Position numbers and translations under genes: made by a program. A stretch of 30,125 nucleotides of DNA from Patescibacteria group bacterium UBA7396 (GTDB lineage: Bacteria > Patescibacteriota > Gracilibacteria > BD1-5 > UBA6164). This document shows positions 19,601 through 28,949 of this stretch, one piece after another. The notes under the pieces were generated by a model. The model was given only the letters and a program-made list of their open reading frames with translations, searched no databases and was not told the DNA's origin. The stretch spans positions 1 to 30,125 of the forward strand of contig DKNE01000019.1 of the NCBI GenBank assembly GCA_002470645.1, read 5' to 3'. Position 1 is the stretch's first letter, and each line of letters opens with the position of its first letter.

Positions 19601-20573
19601 AATATGAATTTTGTTTAGTATCTATTTTTACTTCTCTTATTTCCTTTTTAATAAGGAAAATTTTATTAATAACATCTTCAAAATTATATTCATTTAAAAT
19701 TGATAATTGTTTAAATATATTTTCTAATTGAACTAATCATTTTGTTTTATTAAAATTTGGCTCATTTATATATGAATCTATCATAATTGTTTTATCAGCT
19801 CTATCAGGAATATTTGCTTTTGTTAAATCAAAAGTTTTTATTGTTTCTTTTAATAAATCTAATAACTCTAATTCCATATTTCCTTTAATAGTTCTCTTAA
19901 CTACTTCTTCAATATGAAAAGACTTAAAACATTTTTCATTTTTTCAATAAAATTCTTCTTTTATAATACATTTCCATTTTTTTAAAAATCTTGTAGCATA
20001 AATTATATCATCATTTTTATCTTTAATTTCTTTTAACTCTTTTTTATATCATTTTGGATCTGATTTTATTAAAACCAAGTAATCTTTATCTAGTCAATTT
20101 TCTTTTATGTTTTTATATATTTCCCTTCTTTGTTTTCTATTCTTAAACAAGATTTTCGGAACTTTATAAAGACTATCTCCATAATCATTTATTTCATTCA
20201 TTTTTACTGCAACTACAATATCTATTCAAAAATCATCATCATTTGGTCAAAAAGATATTCAAATAGAACTACTTTGAAAATCTATTTTTTCTTCTCAATA
20301 TTTTTCTGCTAATCTTTTATATAATCATTTTCATTTTTCAGAATTTATAAAATCTGCTATATCACTTTCATCACATTCACAAATTATATCTAAATCATGA
20401 ACTGGCGTTATTGCAGTTCATCTTGCATAACTTCAACTTCTAAAACAATAATATCAATTTTCTTCTAATAATGTTTTTAATTCATTATAATAATTTGATA
20501 TTAAATCATTTTCTTCTTTTTTTGGTTTTATATTGTTATCAATATAATCTCTTAATAAATTATTTACTTCCAT
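19587..20573 (-). CDS. CD-NTase (cGAS/DncV-like nucleotidyltransferase), CBASS cyclase
   Basis: A 328-aa nucleotidyltransferase of the SMODS type. FRSGSYARGTAITPVHDLDI carries the GS motif (Gly47-Ser48) and metal-binding Asp60 and Asp62; the third Asp is 118 in FGIDIVVAV. This triad and spacing match bacterial cGAS-like enzymes that make cyclic di- or trinucleotides on phage infection. The glycines of the GS motif are UGA codons, so the standard code destroys the gene. It is first in a three-gene operon with an E2-like protein and a membrane protein. The C-terminus reads NSYYAIN, not the Gly end seen in some conjugated CD-NTases. A tRNA-type or other nucleotidyltransferase is less likely given the neighbours. 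Confidence 0.82.
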
Positions 20574-20589
20574 CTTCTTTTTTATTTAA

Positions 20590-20618
20590 ATTATAAATTC
20601 CATTCAAAGTTTTTAAAA
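20590..20618 (-). promoter_or_regulatory. Candidate promoter of the CBASS-like operon
   Basis: On the minus strand TTTTAA (20618-20613), 17-base spacer, TATAAT (20595-20590), with the CD-NTase ATG at 20573. The -35 is weak, so low to moderate confidence. Confidence 0.4.
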
Positions 20619-20662
20619 TTATCAGTATTTTACATTTTTCTATAGTTAAGAAATAAATTATT

Positions 20663-20703
20663 TTAGATTATAAGTTGATTTTTGGCTTTAACCTGTAATC
20701 TAA
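20663..20703. promoter_or_regulatory. Candidate operator between CBASS and the S24 regulator
   Basis: TTAGATTA (20663-20670) and TAATCTAA (20696-20703) are exact inverted copies 25 bases apart, in the 265-base gap between the divergent CD-NTase and S24 regulator genes. A dimeric repressor site is possible; a weak stem-loop is the alternative. Confidence 0.4.
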
Positions 20704-20780
20704 TATTAAGTATATATTTTTAAAAAATATGTCAAATAATTCTGTGAATTTTTGAGTACTTTGAATTTTTGTAATAAAAT

Positions 20781-20808
20781 TTGCATTTCATTAAAAATAA
20801 AATATTAT
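20781..20808 (+). promoter_or_regulatory. Promoter of the S24 regulator gene
   Basis: TTGCAT (20781-20786), 16-base spacer, TATTAT (20803-20808); transcription start near 20815, 24 bases before the ATG. Confidence 0.5.
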
Positions 20809-20838
20809 GAAAAAAAATTAATATTAATTCGATAAACT

Positions 20839-21453
20839 ATGATTTTTTATAATAAACCTCTTGATGATTTAAGTATAGAACTTTTAAATTTAATTAATAG
20901 TGTTTCAGATTTTGAGAGTTTAACTCTTAATGATATTCAAGAAAGAACTTGAATAAATCACCCACAAAAAATTTACAATAGATTAGAAAAATTAATAAAA
21001 GATAAATATATTACAGAAGATTATCAAGTTTTAAGAATGCCAGAAGAAAATAAAGTTTTTTTCCCATTTTATTGATGGGCACAATGTTGAAATGATTGAG
21101 CAAAAGTAATTGAAGAGTATCCAAGAGAAAGAATTGAAATTGATTTAGATAAAAATAATTTAACAAATAAAAATTATAAAAATTACTTTCTTACTAGGGC
21201 AAAATGAAAATCTATGGAGCCAGAAATAAAAACATGAGAAAACTTATTAATTGAATATAATCCTAATTTTAGTTGAGAGTGATATAAATACTTAATCAAA
21301 CACAATGAAAAAGCTAAAATAAAAAAAATAAAAAAAATAAATTGAAAGTATATTTTACATTCTTTAAATCAAGATTATCCTGATTTAGAAGTAAAAGAAT
21401 GAGAAGATTTTGAAATTATTTGAATAGTTAAAAAATTTCCAATAGAAATTTAA
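20839..21453 (+). CDS. LexA-like S24-family regulator
   Basis: A 204-aa protein with a winged helix-turn-helix N-terminus (about residues 10-60, LTLNDIQERTG) and an S24 peptidase-type C-terminus: FFPFYGWAQCGNDG, AKGKSMEPEIKTGENLLIEY, and ILHSLNQDYPDLEVKEGEDF. Ser125 in GKSMEP and Lys162, 37 residues later, match the Ser-Lys dyad spacing of LexA (119/156). Cys83-Gly84 lies where LexA has the Ala-Gly cleavage site. Inferred: a self-cleaving repressor induced by stress or phage damage. It is divergent from the CD-NTase gene, so it could control CBASS. A phage-type repressor is the other possibility. Confidence 0.8.
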
Positions 21454-21472
21454 TTTTTAATTTTATATACGT

Positions 21473-21754
21473 ATGCCAAAAACAAAGAAAACTTTAAAAA
21501 CAATTAAAGAAAATTCTAAATGAAAGAATTTAAAAACTATTGATACAAAAACTAAAAAGATAAGCAAAAATCCAGATTTAGAAAAAATTGCTGAAAAATG
21601 AAAATTACCTTGATATGAAGTAGTAAAACCTAAAAAAATTGAGAAGTATTTAAGATCTGAAAAAGATGATAATAAAAAAAATAATTTAGATCCAAAAATA
21701 AAAGTGGAAAAAATAATTAAACCGAAAAAAATTGATAAAAAAAGAGCAAAATAA
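21473..21754 (+). CDS. Small basic hypothetical protein
   Basis: A 93-aa, very Lys-rich protein (MPKTKKTLKTIKENSKGKNL; ends PKKIDKKRAK) with no membrane segment. I do not recognise a family. It starts 19 bases after the S24 gene, so it is likely co-transcribed. It could bind nucleic acid or be an antitoxin-like partner; both are guesses. A strong hairpin terminator follows. Confidence 0.6.
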
Positions 21755-21775
21755 ATCCTCGCTTCGCGAGGATTT
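21755..21775. terminator. Hairpin terminator, copy 1 of a CCTCGC...GCGAGG pair
   Basis: ATCCTCGC, loop TTC, GCGAGGAT, then TTTT. It ends the S24-basic protein unit. Its core matches a second hairpin at 22694-22725. Confidence 0.75.
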
Positions 21776-21837
21776 TAAAATATTTGCATTTAAAATATTT
21801 CGTATATAATAAGAATATAAAAAAGAATGTAGTATTT

Positions 21838-22179
21838 ATGAAACAAATAATATTCTATCAAAAACAAAATGGAAAAATTCCAGTAGTTGATTTTCTTAAT
21901 AATTTAGAAAAGAAAAATCCTGATTTACATGCAAAAGTTTTACAAAAAATTGATTTATTAGCAATTGATAAACTATGACAAGAAGATGTAAAATATATCT
22001 GAGATAAAATTTATGAATTGAGAATAAAACAATCTTCAAATATATCAAGAATATTTTATTTTACTATTGAAAATGAAAAAATAGTTTTACTTGATGGAGT
22101 TATTAAAAAAACTCAAAAACTTGATAATTCTATTATTGAAAAAGTAAAAAATTATAAAAATGATTTTTTATCAAAATAA
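21838..22179 (+). CDS. HigB/RelE-like toxin (Gp49 type)
   Basis: A 113-aa protein of the RelE/HigB-type mRNA interferase fold: MKQIIFYQKQNGKIPVVDFL, then LEKKNPDLHAKVLQKIDLLA, IGDKIYELRIKQSSNISRIF and YFTIENEKIVLLDGVIKKTQ. The YELR/ISRIFYF and GVIKKTQK pieces match phage-derived Gp49-like HigB. It precedes an XRE antitoxin gene, the toxin-first order typical of higBA. The ATG at 21838 (after a TATAAT near 21805) gives the usual N-terminus; upstream in-frame codons would add an odd tail. Expected role: ribosome-dependent mRNA cleavage. Confidence 0.85.
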
Positions 22180-22250
22180 AACTTGATTTTCTCTAATCAT
22201 TTTTATAATATATAGCATATATGATATATTTATTTTTTAACTATCAACTT

Positions 22251-22538
22251 ATGGTTTATGCATTTGAGGATTATAAAAAAGATGTTTTTACAAGAAATCC
22301 AAAAGCAAAAGAACTCTATGAACAATATTGGTTAAATTATTTGATTGCAGAGAGATTCAAAAAAGCCAGAGAAAAGAAATGACTTTCTCAACTAGAACTT
22401 GCAAAACTTGCTGATACTACTCAATCAGTAATTGCTAGAATAGAAGCAGGAAATCAAAACCTTTCACTTACTACATTATCAAAATTTTTAAAACTTTTAG
22501 ATTTAGAACTAAAAATTGATGATGTCAAAATAATATAA
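22251..22538 (+). CDS. HigA-like XRE-family antitoxin
   Basis: A 95-aa DNA-binding antitoxin. The helix-turn-helix is KARE and KKGLSQLELAKLADTTQ, SVIARIEAGNQNLSLTTLSK, FLKLLDLELKI, as in HigA. It neutralises the toxin encoded 71 bases upstream and represses the operon. An in-frame ATG at 22221 would add ten residues; a TATAAT at 22204-22209 suggests an internal promoter, which favours the start at 22251. Confidence 0.85.
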
Positions 22539-22552
22539 TTTTAAAAAATATT

Positions 22553-22693
22553 ATGACTAAGCAAACAAAAAGAATCATAGAAATGTGATTAAAGTGAAGT
22601 ATCAAAAAACAATCAAAACTCTTTAATCAAAATTTTATTACAAGATTTTTATATAAAATGGCTGTTAAAAGATGATTGAATTCTAAATACTAA
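22553..22693 (+). CDS. Short basic ORF after the antitoxin
   Basis: A 46-aa ORF starting MTKQTKRIIEMGLKGSIKKQ and ending LNSKY, basic, 14 bases after higA. It has UGA-Gly codons but no recognisable domain. It may be a real small protein in the TA transcript or non-coding sequence. Confidence 0.35.
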
Positions 22694-22725
22694 CAACAAA
22701 ACCTCGCTTACGCGAGGTTTTGTTG
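22694..22725. terminator. Hairpin terminator, copy 2 of the CCTCGC...GCGAGG pair
   Basis: CAACAAAACCTCGC, loop TTAC, GCGAGGTTTTGTTG: a perfect 14-bp stem. It ends the toxin-antitoxin unit. Core identical in type to the hairpin at 21755-21775. Confidence 0.85.
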
Positions 22726-22780
22726 AAAAACTTTGAAAAATAAAAATATTTTTCCTTATAATGGTTATGAAGTAGAAAAA

Positions 22781-22834
22781 TCTTAATATATTAAGATAAC
22801 AATCATTATAATTTATTTTAAAATAAATTATAAT
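22781..22834. repeat. Two AT palindromes upstream of the DEAD-box helicase
   Basis: TCTTAATATATTAAGA (22781-22796), then a 30-base perfect palindrome at 22805-22834 (arms ATTATAATTTATTTT and its complement). They lie 106 bases or more before the helicase start, in the 214-base gap 22726-22939. As RNA these could be temperature-sensitive leader hairpins; as DNA, a terminator or operator. Confidence 0.6.
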
Positions 22835-22939
22835 CAGATTTGAAAACTTTATCACAAAAAACCAAATCTTTAGACAAAACACGTTTTTTCAATATACTAA
22901 GCTTCTTTACAAAAAGAATATATTTTTTCACAAAACCCC

Positions 22940-24196
22940 ATGTTATTTAACGAATTAAATCTTATACAACCGATACTAAACGCTCTTGAAAAAGAGTGAT
23001 ACACAACTCCAACACCAATCCAAGCTCAAGCCATTCCACATATTTTAGCTGGAAAAGATTTACTTGGATGTGCTCAAACTGGAACTGGAAAAACAGCAGC
23101 TTTTGCGATTCCTACTTTACAAATCCTCTCAAGAGAAAAAGAATTATCGCACACTTGAAAAACTATAAAATCACTTATTCTCACACCAACAAGAGAACTT
23201 GCCATTCAAATAGAAGAAAGTTTTACGAGTTATTGATCAGAATTAAAACTGAAAAAAGCAGTGATTTTTGGTTGAATTTCTCAACACTCTCAAGTCAGAA
23301 AACTAGAAGCCTGAGTTGATATACTCATAGCAACTCCTGGAAGACTTTTAGATCTCATGAATCAATGATACGTAAACTTAAAACACATTGAAATATTTAT
23401 CCTAGATGAAGCCGATAGAATGCTCAATATGTGATTTATAAACGATGTAAAAAAAGTGTTAGCAAAACTTCCACCTAAAAAACAAACTTTATTTTTCTCA
23501 GCAACTATGCCAAAAGAAATTGCATCACTCGCAAATTCTATACTCGTAAATCCTGTAAAAGTGGAAGTGGCGCCTGTTTCATCAACTGCTGAAAAAGTAC
23601 AACAAAAAATATTTTTCACCAATAAATCTGATAAAAAATTATTACTCACTCATCTTTTAAAAAATCCTGAAATATTAAATGTTCTCGTGTTTACTCGTAC
23701 CAAACACGGAGCAGATAGAGTCGTAAAAGATTTAAACAAATCTTGAATCATTGCCGAAGCAATCCACGGAAATAAATCTCAAAATGCTCGTCAAAAAGCA
23801 CTCACTAATTTTAAATCTAAAACTACCAGAGTGCTTGTTGCAACCGATATCGCAGCTCGTGGAATCGATATTGATGATTTATTGTACGTGATAAATTATG
23901 AACTTCCAAATGAACCAGAAACCTATGTTCATCGTATCGGAAGAACTGGAAGAGCTGGAAATAATGGAATTGCATTTTCTTTTTGTGATAGCGAAGAAGT
24001 AAAATATTCAAAAGATATTCAAAAAATTATTTGAAAAACTATTGAAGTAGAAGAAGACCATCCTTTTGCGGTAAAAATAAATGTTTGAACCACTCCAGCA
24101 CCAAAAAAGCAAACGCAAAGAAAGCCATCTCCTAAAAAACCAACTGCACCAAAAAATAATTTTTCTGGAGAAAGAAAAAAATCATTCAGAAGATAA
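22940..24196 (+). CDS. DEAD-box RNA helicase, RhlE/DeaD type
   Basis: A 418-aa ATP-dependent RNA helicase. Motifs in order: Q motif PTPIQAQAIP, I AQTGTGKT, Ia PTRELAIQ, Ib TPGRLL, II LDEADRM, III SAT, IV VFTRTKHGADRVVKDL, V RVLVATDIAARGIDID, VI YVHRIGRTGRAG. The tail is Lys/Pro-rich and basic (KKQTQRKPSPKKPTAPKNNF) and ends SFRR, suiting RNA binding. Roles of the family include cold-shock RNA remodelling and ribosome assembly. The start is the ATG of MLFNELNLIQPIL, the usual first helix. No Shine-Dalgarno; CCCC precedes the ATG. Confidence 0.95.
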
Positions 24197-24212
24197 AATC
24201 ATCTTTGAAAAT

Positions 24213-24245
24213 AAAAAAAGATTTACCTCGTGTAAATCTTTTTTT
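24213..24245. terminator. Terminator between the DEAD-box gene and the DUF2238-like gene
   Basis: AAAAAAAGATTTAC, loop CTCGT, GTAAATCTTTTTTT: a 14-bp perfect stem shared by two convergent genes. Confidence 0.85.
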
Positions 24246-24942
24246 ATTTTCCTAAAAATTTTTCCTTTGAATGCTCAAACCAATTATTTGATTTTTCAAA
24301 CAGTTCAATCAATTTTTTATAAATTCTTCCCTTTTCTCATCCAATCAGATATAAATATCCAAACACAGAAGCTATCAATGCTCAAAGAGTATCGAGTATC
24401 AGATCATTCATCGTATCTTTTACTCCAAGTCTTGAATTAAAACTTTCATCCAATATTCACAAATTTCTCGCTTTTTGCATATCAAGCGCAAATATACTAT
24501 CAAGAGTAAATTCAGTAATTTCCCAAAGTGCTCCGAGAGTTACCGCAAAACAAAAACCGAATAATACTATCATCATCGCTGGGGCTTTAAATTCTCTGGT
24601 TTTATAAAAAATATACGGTATCAAAAAACCGATAAATCATAAAGCCAGTCCCGCAAAGCTATGTAAGACGATATCCCACCAAGGAAAAATATAATAAAAT
24701 TGATTAATATCTCACAAAAAAAGTGATGAATAAATGAAAAATATCAGCACCAATTGAAAAATAGGTGGAATAATTATATTGTATCTTTTAAAAATGAGAT
24801 GAATATAGGTTAATCCTAAAGTCAGCAAAACGACAAACAAAATTGCCCAGTTTGCTTCAAAGATTGACCATCATATAGCTAATACTAAGCTTCATCTCAT
24901 GATATGTGTCCAAAAAGACACTTTCCATAAAAAATGTATCAT
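24244..24942 (-). CDS. Multispanning membrane protein, DUF2238/YjdF-like
   Basis: A 232-aa inner-membrane protein with about five to six hydrophobic segments (for example AILFVVLLTLGLTYIHLI, IIIPPIFQLVLIFFIYSS and APAMMIVLFGFCFAVTLG). The motifs WWDIVLHSFAGLALG, ALWEITEFTLD and VKDTMNDLILDTLGALIA, with a W-D-x-x-x-H and N-D-L pattern, are those of the YjdF/DUF2238 family, whose function is unknown. It lies 15 bases after topA on the same strand and may be read from the topA transcript. Confidence 0.7.
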
Positions 24943-24957
24943 AGTTTAAATAAATAT

Positions 24958-27228
24958 TTATTCTTCTGTAATTTCTGTTCTTTTTTTGAGTTCATCCCAA
25001 ACATCTTTTGGTATATTTTTTGCTATTTTTACAGCAGGATAATTTTTAGCTGCAAGAAATTGTCCTCTTTTTGAATTTTTCACTACAAGCTTTTCTCCAC
25101 TTTCAGCATCGACTAACAATCATTTTTCTCTTAAAATTTGCTCTAAAACCTCGTCTTTTTCTGAAACTATCTTTCCTATCCATTTGACTCTTGGATACTC
25201 ACTCGATGCAAGAAAAGGCCCAAATCTTCCTGTTTTTACTACTATGGTTCCCTCAATTCCATCTGGACAAGGTTTTCCTTCATATTTTGCTCTGAGTCCT
25301 GCCAATCTATCGACTTCTTCTTGAGGTTGTTCGATATAATCACATTCTGGATATCCAGAACATCCAATGAATTTTCCAGCTTTTGAAAATCTATAGATCA
25401 AGTCTTGAGAACATTTCGGACAAGCTTTTCCTACTTTTTCTATGACTTTTTCAGCATTTTCTCCAGCATTTTCTATATCTTTTTTCAAAGTTCCTACCCA
25501 AAATTTTTCAAGCATTTTATCGTATTTGAGTTTTCACTCAGCAATTTCATCAAATTCTTCTTCTACATTTTTTGTAAATTTATAATCCATCATTTCTTTG
25601 AAATATTCTTCTAAGAAATCATTCACTATAAAAGCAATTTCAGTTGGTGAAAGGTATTTTTTTTCTACTTTTTCCACATATCCTCTATCGATAATAGTTG
25701 AAATAGTTGGAGCATAGGTGGAAGGTCTTCCGATTCATTCTGATTCTAATTTTTTTACGAGAGAAGCTTCGGTATATCTTGCTGGAGGACGAGAAAATGA
25801 TTGTGTAGAAATGAGATTTTTTGATGGAATAAGCGTTCCAACATCTATACTTGGAAGAACAGTACTTTCTTCATCTTCTGCTTCGTCATCGCTTGACTCC
25901 ACATAGAGTTTCATAAATCAGTCGAATTTTAAAACTTCTCCTTTGGTAATCCATTCTTGATTTGATTTATGTTCTGGTGAAAAATTGAAAGTAGTCACTT
26001 CAACAATAGCATCTTCCATTTGTGATGCAAGGGTTCTTTTCCAGATAAGAGTATAGAGTTTGAGAGCTTGTGGATCTAAAATAGAAGCCAAACTTTCTGG
26101 AGTAGTCGAAAGATAGGTTGGACGAATCGCTTCATGGGCTTCTTGAGCTCCTGCTGCTTTTGTCTTATATTTTCTGATTTTTAGATAATTTTTTCCAAAT
26201 TTTTCTTCGATTAATTTTCCAGCTTGTCCAAGCGCATTTTCTGAAAGATTTACACTATCGGTTCTCATATAGGTAATAAGTCCCGTTCTTTCTCCATTTC
26301 CAAGATCAACTCATTCATAAAGTTTTTGAGCAATCATCATCGTTTGTTTTACTCCAAAACCAAATTTTCTTGAAGCTTCTTGTTGTAAAGTTGAAGTCGT
26401 AAAAGGAGCTCCTGGGCTTCTTTTACTATCTTTTGTATCAACGCTACTCAGTACAAAGTTGAGCGTTTGAGAAATAGTGAGTTCAGTGTATCCTTGTTTA
26501 TTTTTTGTTTCTTTTATTTCTGGTATATTTTGAAATAATATATGAAGGAATTTTTGAATATCTTCTCTTGATTTTAAGTTTTTATTTTTCCCATCTAGTT
26601 TCGTAAACAGTGTTTTGAATTTTATTTTGTTGTACTCAAGTTCTGCAAATATTTTCCAAGCTTCTTCTGGTTTAAAATTCTTTATTTCTCTTTCTTTTTC
26701 AACAATCAGTTTTACAGCAACAGATTGCACTCTTCAAGCAGAAAGTCATTTTCTGATTTTTTTCCATAAAATAGGCGAAACTTTATATCAAACAAGTCTA
26801 TCTAAAAGTCTTCTCGCTTGTTGAGCATCTACCAGTTTTACATCGATATTTCTTGGATTTTTGATAGAATGAGTAATGGCTTCTTTAGTGATTTCATGAA
26901 ATACGATTCTTCTTACATTTTCAGGATCAAGTCATAGAATATGACAAAGATGCCATCCGATAGCTTCTCATTCACGATCCTCATCCGTTGCTATCCAAAT
27001 ACTTGGGTGAGTTTTTGCTAGTTTTAACAGTCCATCTACTGTTTTTTTCTTTTCCTCTGTAATTCCATATTCTGGAATAAATCCATTTTCGATATCAATT
27101 CCAAGCGTTTTTTCAGGAAGGTCTCTGATGTGTCACATTGATGCTACTACTTTAAAATCACTTCATAAAAATTTCTCAATCGTTTTTCCTTTTGCCGGAG
27201 ACTCCACTATCACAAGATTTTTTGCCAT
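24958..27228 (-). CDS. topA: DNA topoisomerase I
   Basis: A 756-aa type IA topoisomerase that relaxes negative supercoils. The N-terminal Toprim domain is MAKNLVIVESPAKGKTIEKF and MGHIRDLP, with acidic motif TDEDREGEAIGWHL. DAQQARRLLDRLVGYKVSPI and GLSAGRVQSVAVKLI follow, and the catalytic Tyr320 is in GLITYMRTDSVNL (E. coli Tyr319). The C-terminus has one intact four-cysteine zinc ribbon (CPKCSQ...CSGYPEC) and then two Gly-rich repeats that have lost most Cys (GRFGPFLASSEYP, RGQFLAAKNYP). Domain content matches the Gram-positive/CPR forms rather than the longer E. coli enzyme. Confidence 0.97.
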
Positions 27229-27312
27229 ATAAAAAAGCTAATACTAAATTTTACATTCACTTTTATATTTTTTTTAAAGTAAGTCAAAAGATTTTTGTAA
27301 AATATTTATTTT

Positions 27313-27339
27313 TTGACAAAAAATATTTTATGGTATAAT
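27313..27339 (+). promoter_or_regulatory. Extended -10 promoter of the triple-repeat protein gene
   Basis: TTGACA (27313-27318), 15-base spacer, TATAAT (27334-27339) preceded by TGG, an extended -10. Transcription start near 27346. Confidence 0.65.
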
Positions 27340-27359
27340 ACATATTAATTTAATATTTA

Positions 27360-27827
27360 ATGCATTTTTTCATGTGAAATAAGAACATTCCTGTTCCTAT
27401 AGATGCTAAAATGCATCCTGAAAATATCATCAGAAGTGATTTAAGTTTTCCAAATGTAAATAAAAGACGCTATATAAAAGCACTTGATGAATGAGCGGAT
27501 CCTGATATTGTTTTAGAAGCATTAAAAGCAGAAAGTATGATTAGAAGTGATACTTATTTCCCACATATTGATAAAACTCATTATAGAAATGCTCTGAATA
27601 AATGAGAAAATCCTCTTTCAGTACTCAGGAAGTTACAAGCAGAAGATATTATTAAAAATGATTGATCTTTTGATAATATGAATAAAGCCTCTTATAGAGA
27701 TGCTCTTGAAAGATGAGAAGACCCAATAATAGTTTTAAATAGATTACAAAAAGCCTATAGTGCACTTTTAGAAGCAAGTGAAAGTATAAAAAAAATAGCT
27801 CAAGAACTCTCTACTCGCAGAATATAA
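27360..27827 (+). CDS. Protein of three 37-residue repeats, unknown function
   Basis: A 155-aa protein. Residues 24-60, 61-97 and 98-134 are tandem copies of one unit, consensus I-(R/K)-x-D-x-x-F-x-x-(V/I/M)-(N/D)-K-x-x-Y-x-x-A-L-(D/N/E)-x-G-x-(D/N)-P-x-x-V-L-x-x-L-x-A. The conserved Gly (45, 82, 119) is a UGA codon in all three. The Y-x-x-A-L-x-x-G-x-x-P core recalls ankyrin-like helical repeats but does not match them. No signal or TM segment, so it is probably cytoplasmic. The start may be ATG 27360 (MHFFMGNKN) or the in-frame ATG 27372; with transcription starting near 27346 both have short leaders. I do not know the family. Confidence 0.75.
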
Positions 27828-27836
27828 ATGAATTTT

Positions 27837-27864
27837 AAAAAAAGTAGAACATTCTACTTTTTTT
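27837..27864. terminator. Terminator between the triple-repeat gene and the GNAT-like gene
   Basis: AAAAAAAGTAGAA, loop CA, TTCTACTTTTTTT; serves both convergent genes. Confidence 0.8.
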
Positions 27865-27867
27865 GAT

Positions 27868-28443
27868 TTATTTTATATATAAAATAGGCCATTTTCAGGT
27901 TTCTTTAAAAATTTTTGTTTTTTTATAAAGTACTTCTAATAATCCAGGTTCAGATAAATTCATCATCATATATTGTCCTCCAGTTCAAGAATACAAATCT
28001 GGCTTACATCAAAAAGATGTATAAAATGATATCAATAATTTTAATCTCCTATTCATATCTGGAGAATTCTTTTTTTGAGGATTTGCTTCTCACTTTATTT
28101 TTGTGAGACCATTTTCATATGCATATCTTATAATACTTAACATTGCTTCTGGTCATTTTTTAGGCATTTGTATCATTTGAATAGAAATAATATTTGACTT
28201 TACTTCTATCTTATAATATCAATACTGTCAAAAATTATACTTAATTACTTTTTGTCCTTCTACTCAAAATTCATCTACCTCTATAGGCTCGGGGAGTATT
28301 TCATCAAGTAAATCAAGAAACAATAATTCAATATCTTCTCCAATGGTAGATTGGATTTTATCTTTTGTTTCAGATAAGAGTCCAGTAATTGAAGGTGGTA
28401 AAACTGATTTTACTTCTTGTTCTTGATTTTGTGGTGTTTCCAT
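27868..28443 (-). CDS. Hypothetical protein with a GNAT-like C-terminal segment
   Basis: A 191-aa soluble protein. The N-terminus is acidic and polar (METPQNQEQEVKSVLPPSIT; LLFLDLLDEILPEPIEVDEF). The middle and C-terminus contain NIISIQMIQMPKKGPEAMLS, then IRYAYENGLTKIKGEANPQ, MNRRLKLLISFYTSFGC and GGQYMMMNL. The last parts resemble the end of GNAT acetyltransferases (helix, then FY-x-x-x-GF, then strand), but the acetyl-CoA loop is not evident, so catalysis is uncertain. It follows the next gene upstream at 2 bases, in one operon. Confidence 0.55.
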
Positions 28444-28445
28444 AA

Positions 28446-28946
28446 TTAAATACTCATTACATTTTTAACTAAATTTCTATTATCATAGGGAAATTTATAA
28501 TTTTCTAAATATCTTATGACAGATGCATATAAAGACCATTTATTTTGGTTCAGATAAAAAAAACTATTTCATTCGCTTTGAAGGGGATCAAATTCTTTTA
28601 AAATCCCCGAAAGGTGATTATTATTTGGTAAAATAGGTACGATACCAAGTTTAAAATATTCTCATAATCCCTCCATTTCATTATCACTCACGACAAAATC
28701 AAATCACATCAGTAAATCTTTTTTAATTTCTCATGAAGTTACAATATTGAGTTTTGCTCAAAGTTGTTTTTTAGTCTTTACTACAAAATCACATGACAAT
28801 ACTTCTAATCCATCAAGTAAAAAATCTATACTTGCCTCATCTTGTAATAAAATAAGCCCAGTAGCTTTATTTTTCGTATTAAAATGATAATAATCTTTTA
28901 AAATTTTTGAATATTTCTTTTTTTCAGTTAAAATTGATTCTGACAT
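28446..28946 (-). CDS. Hypothetical protein, weak glycosyltransferase-like pattern
   Basis: A 166-aa soluble protein. Alternating strand and helix pieces (KATGLILLQDEASIDFLLDG, CDFVVKTKKQLG, KLNIVTSG, LLMGFDFVVSDNEMEGLGEY, GIVPILPNNNHLSGILKEFD) end with SFFYLNQNKWSLYASVIRYL. The latter parts faintly recall the acceptor-domain end of GT-B enzymes such as starch synthase, but the nucleotide-binding half is missing; treat the function as unknown. The start is ATG 28946: AAGGTG 4-10 bases upstream is the clearest Shine-Dalgarno in the window. A longer in-frame reading from 29078 would be upstream of the promoter. Confidence 0.55.
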
Positions 28947-28949
28947 ATG

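Noticed and set aside
21784..21838. Longer HigB-like start at 21784
   Set aside because: It would include the promoter -10 at 21805-21810; ATG 21838 gives the standard N-terminus.
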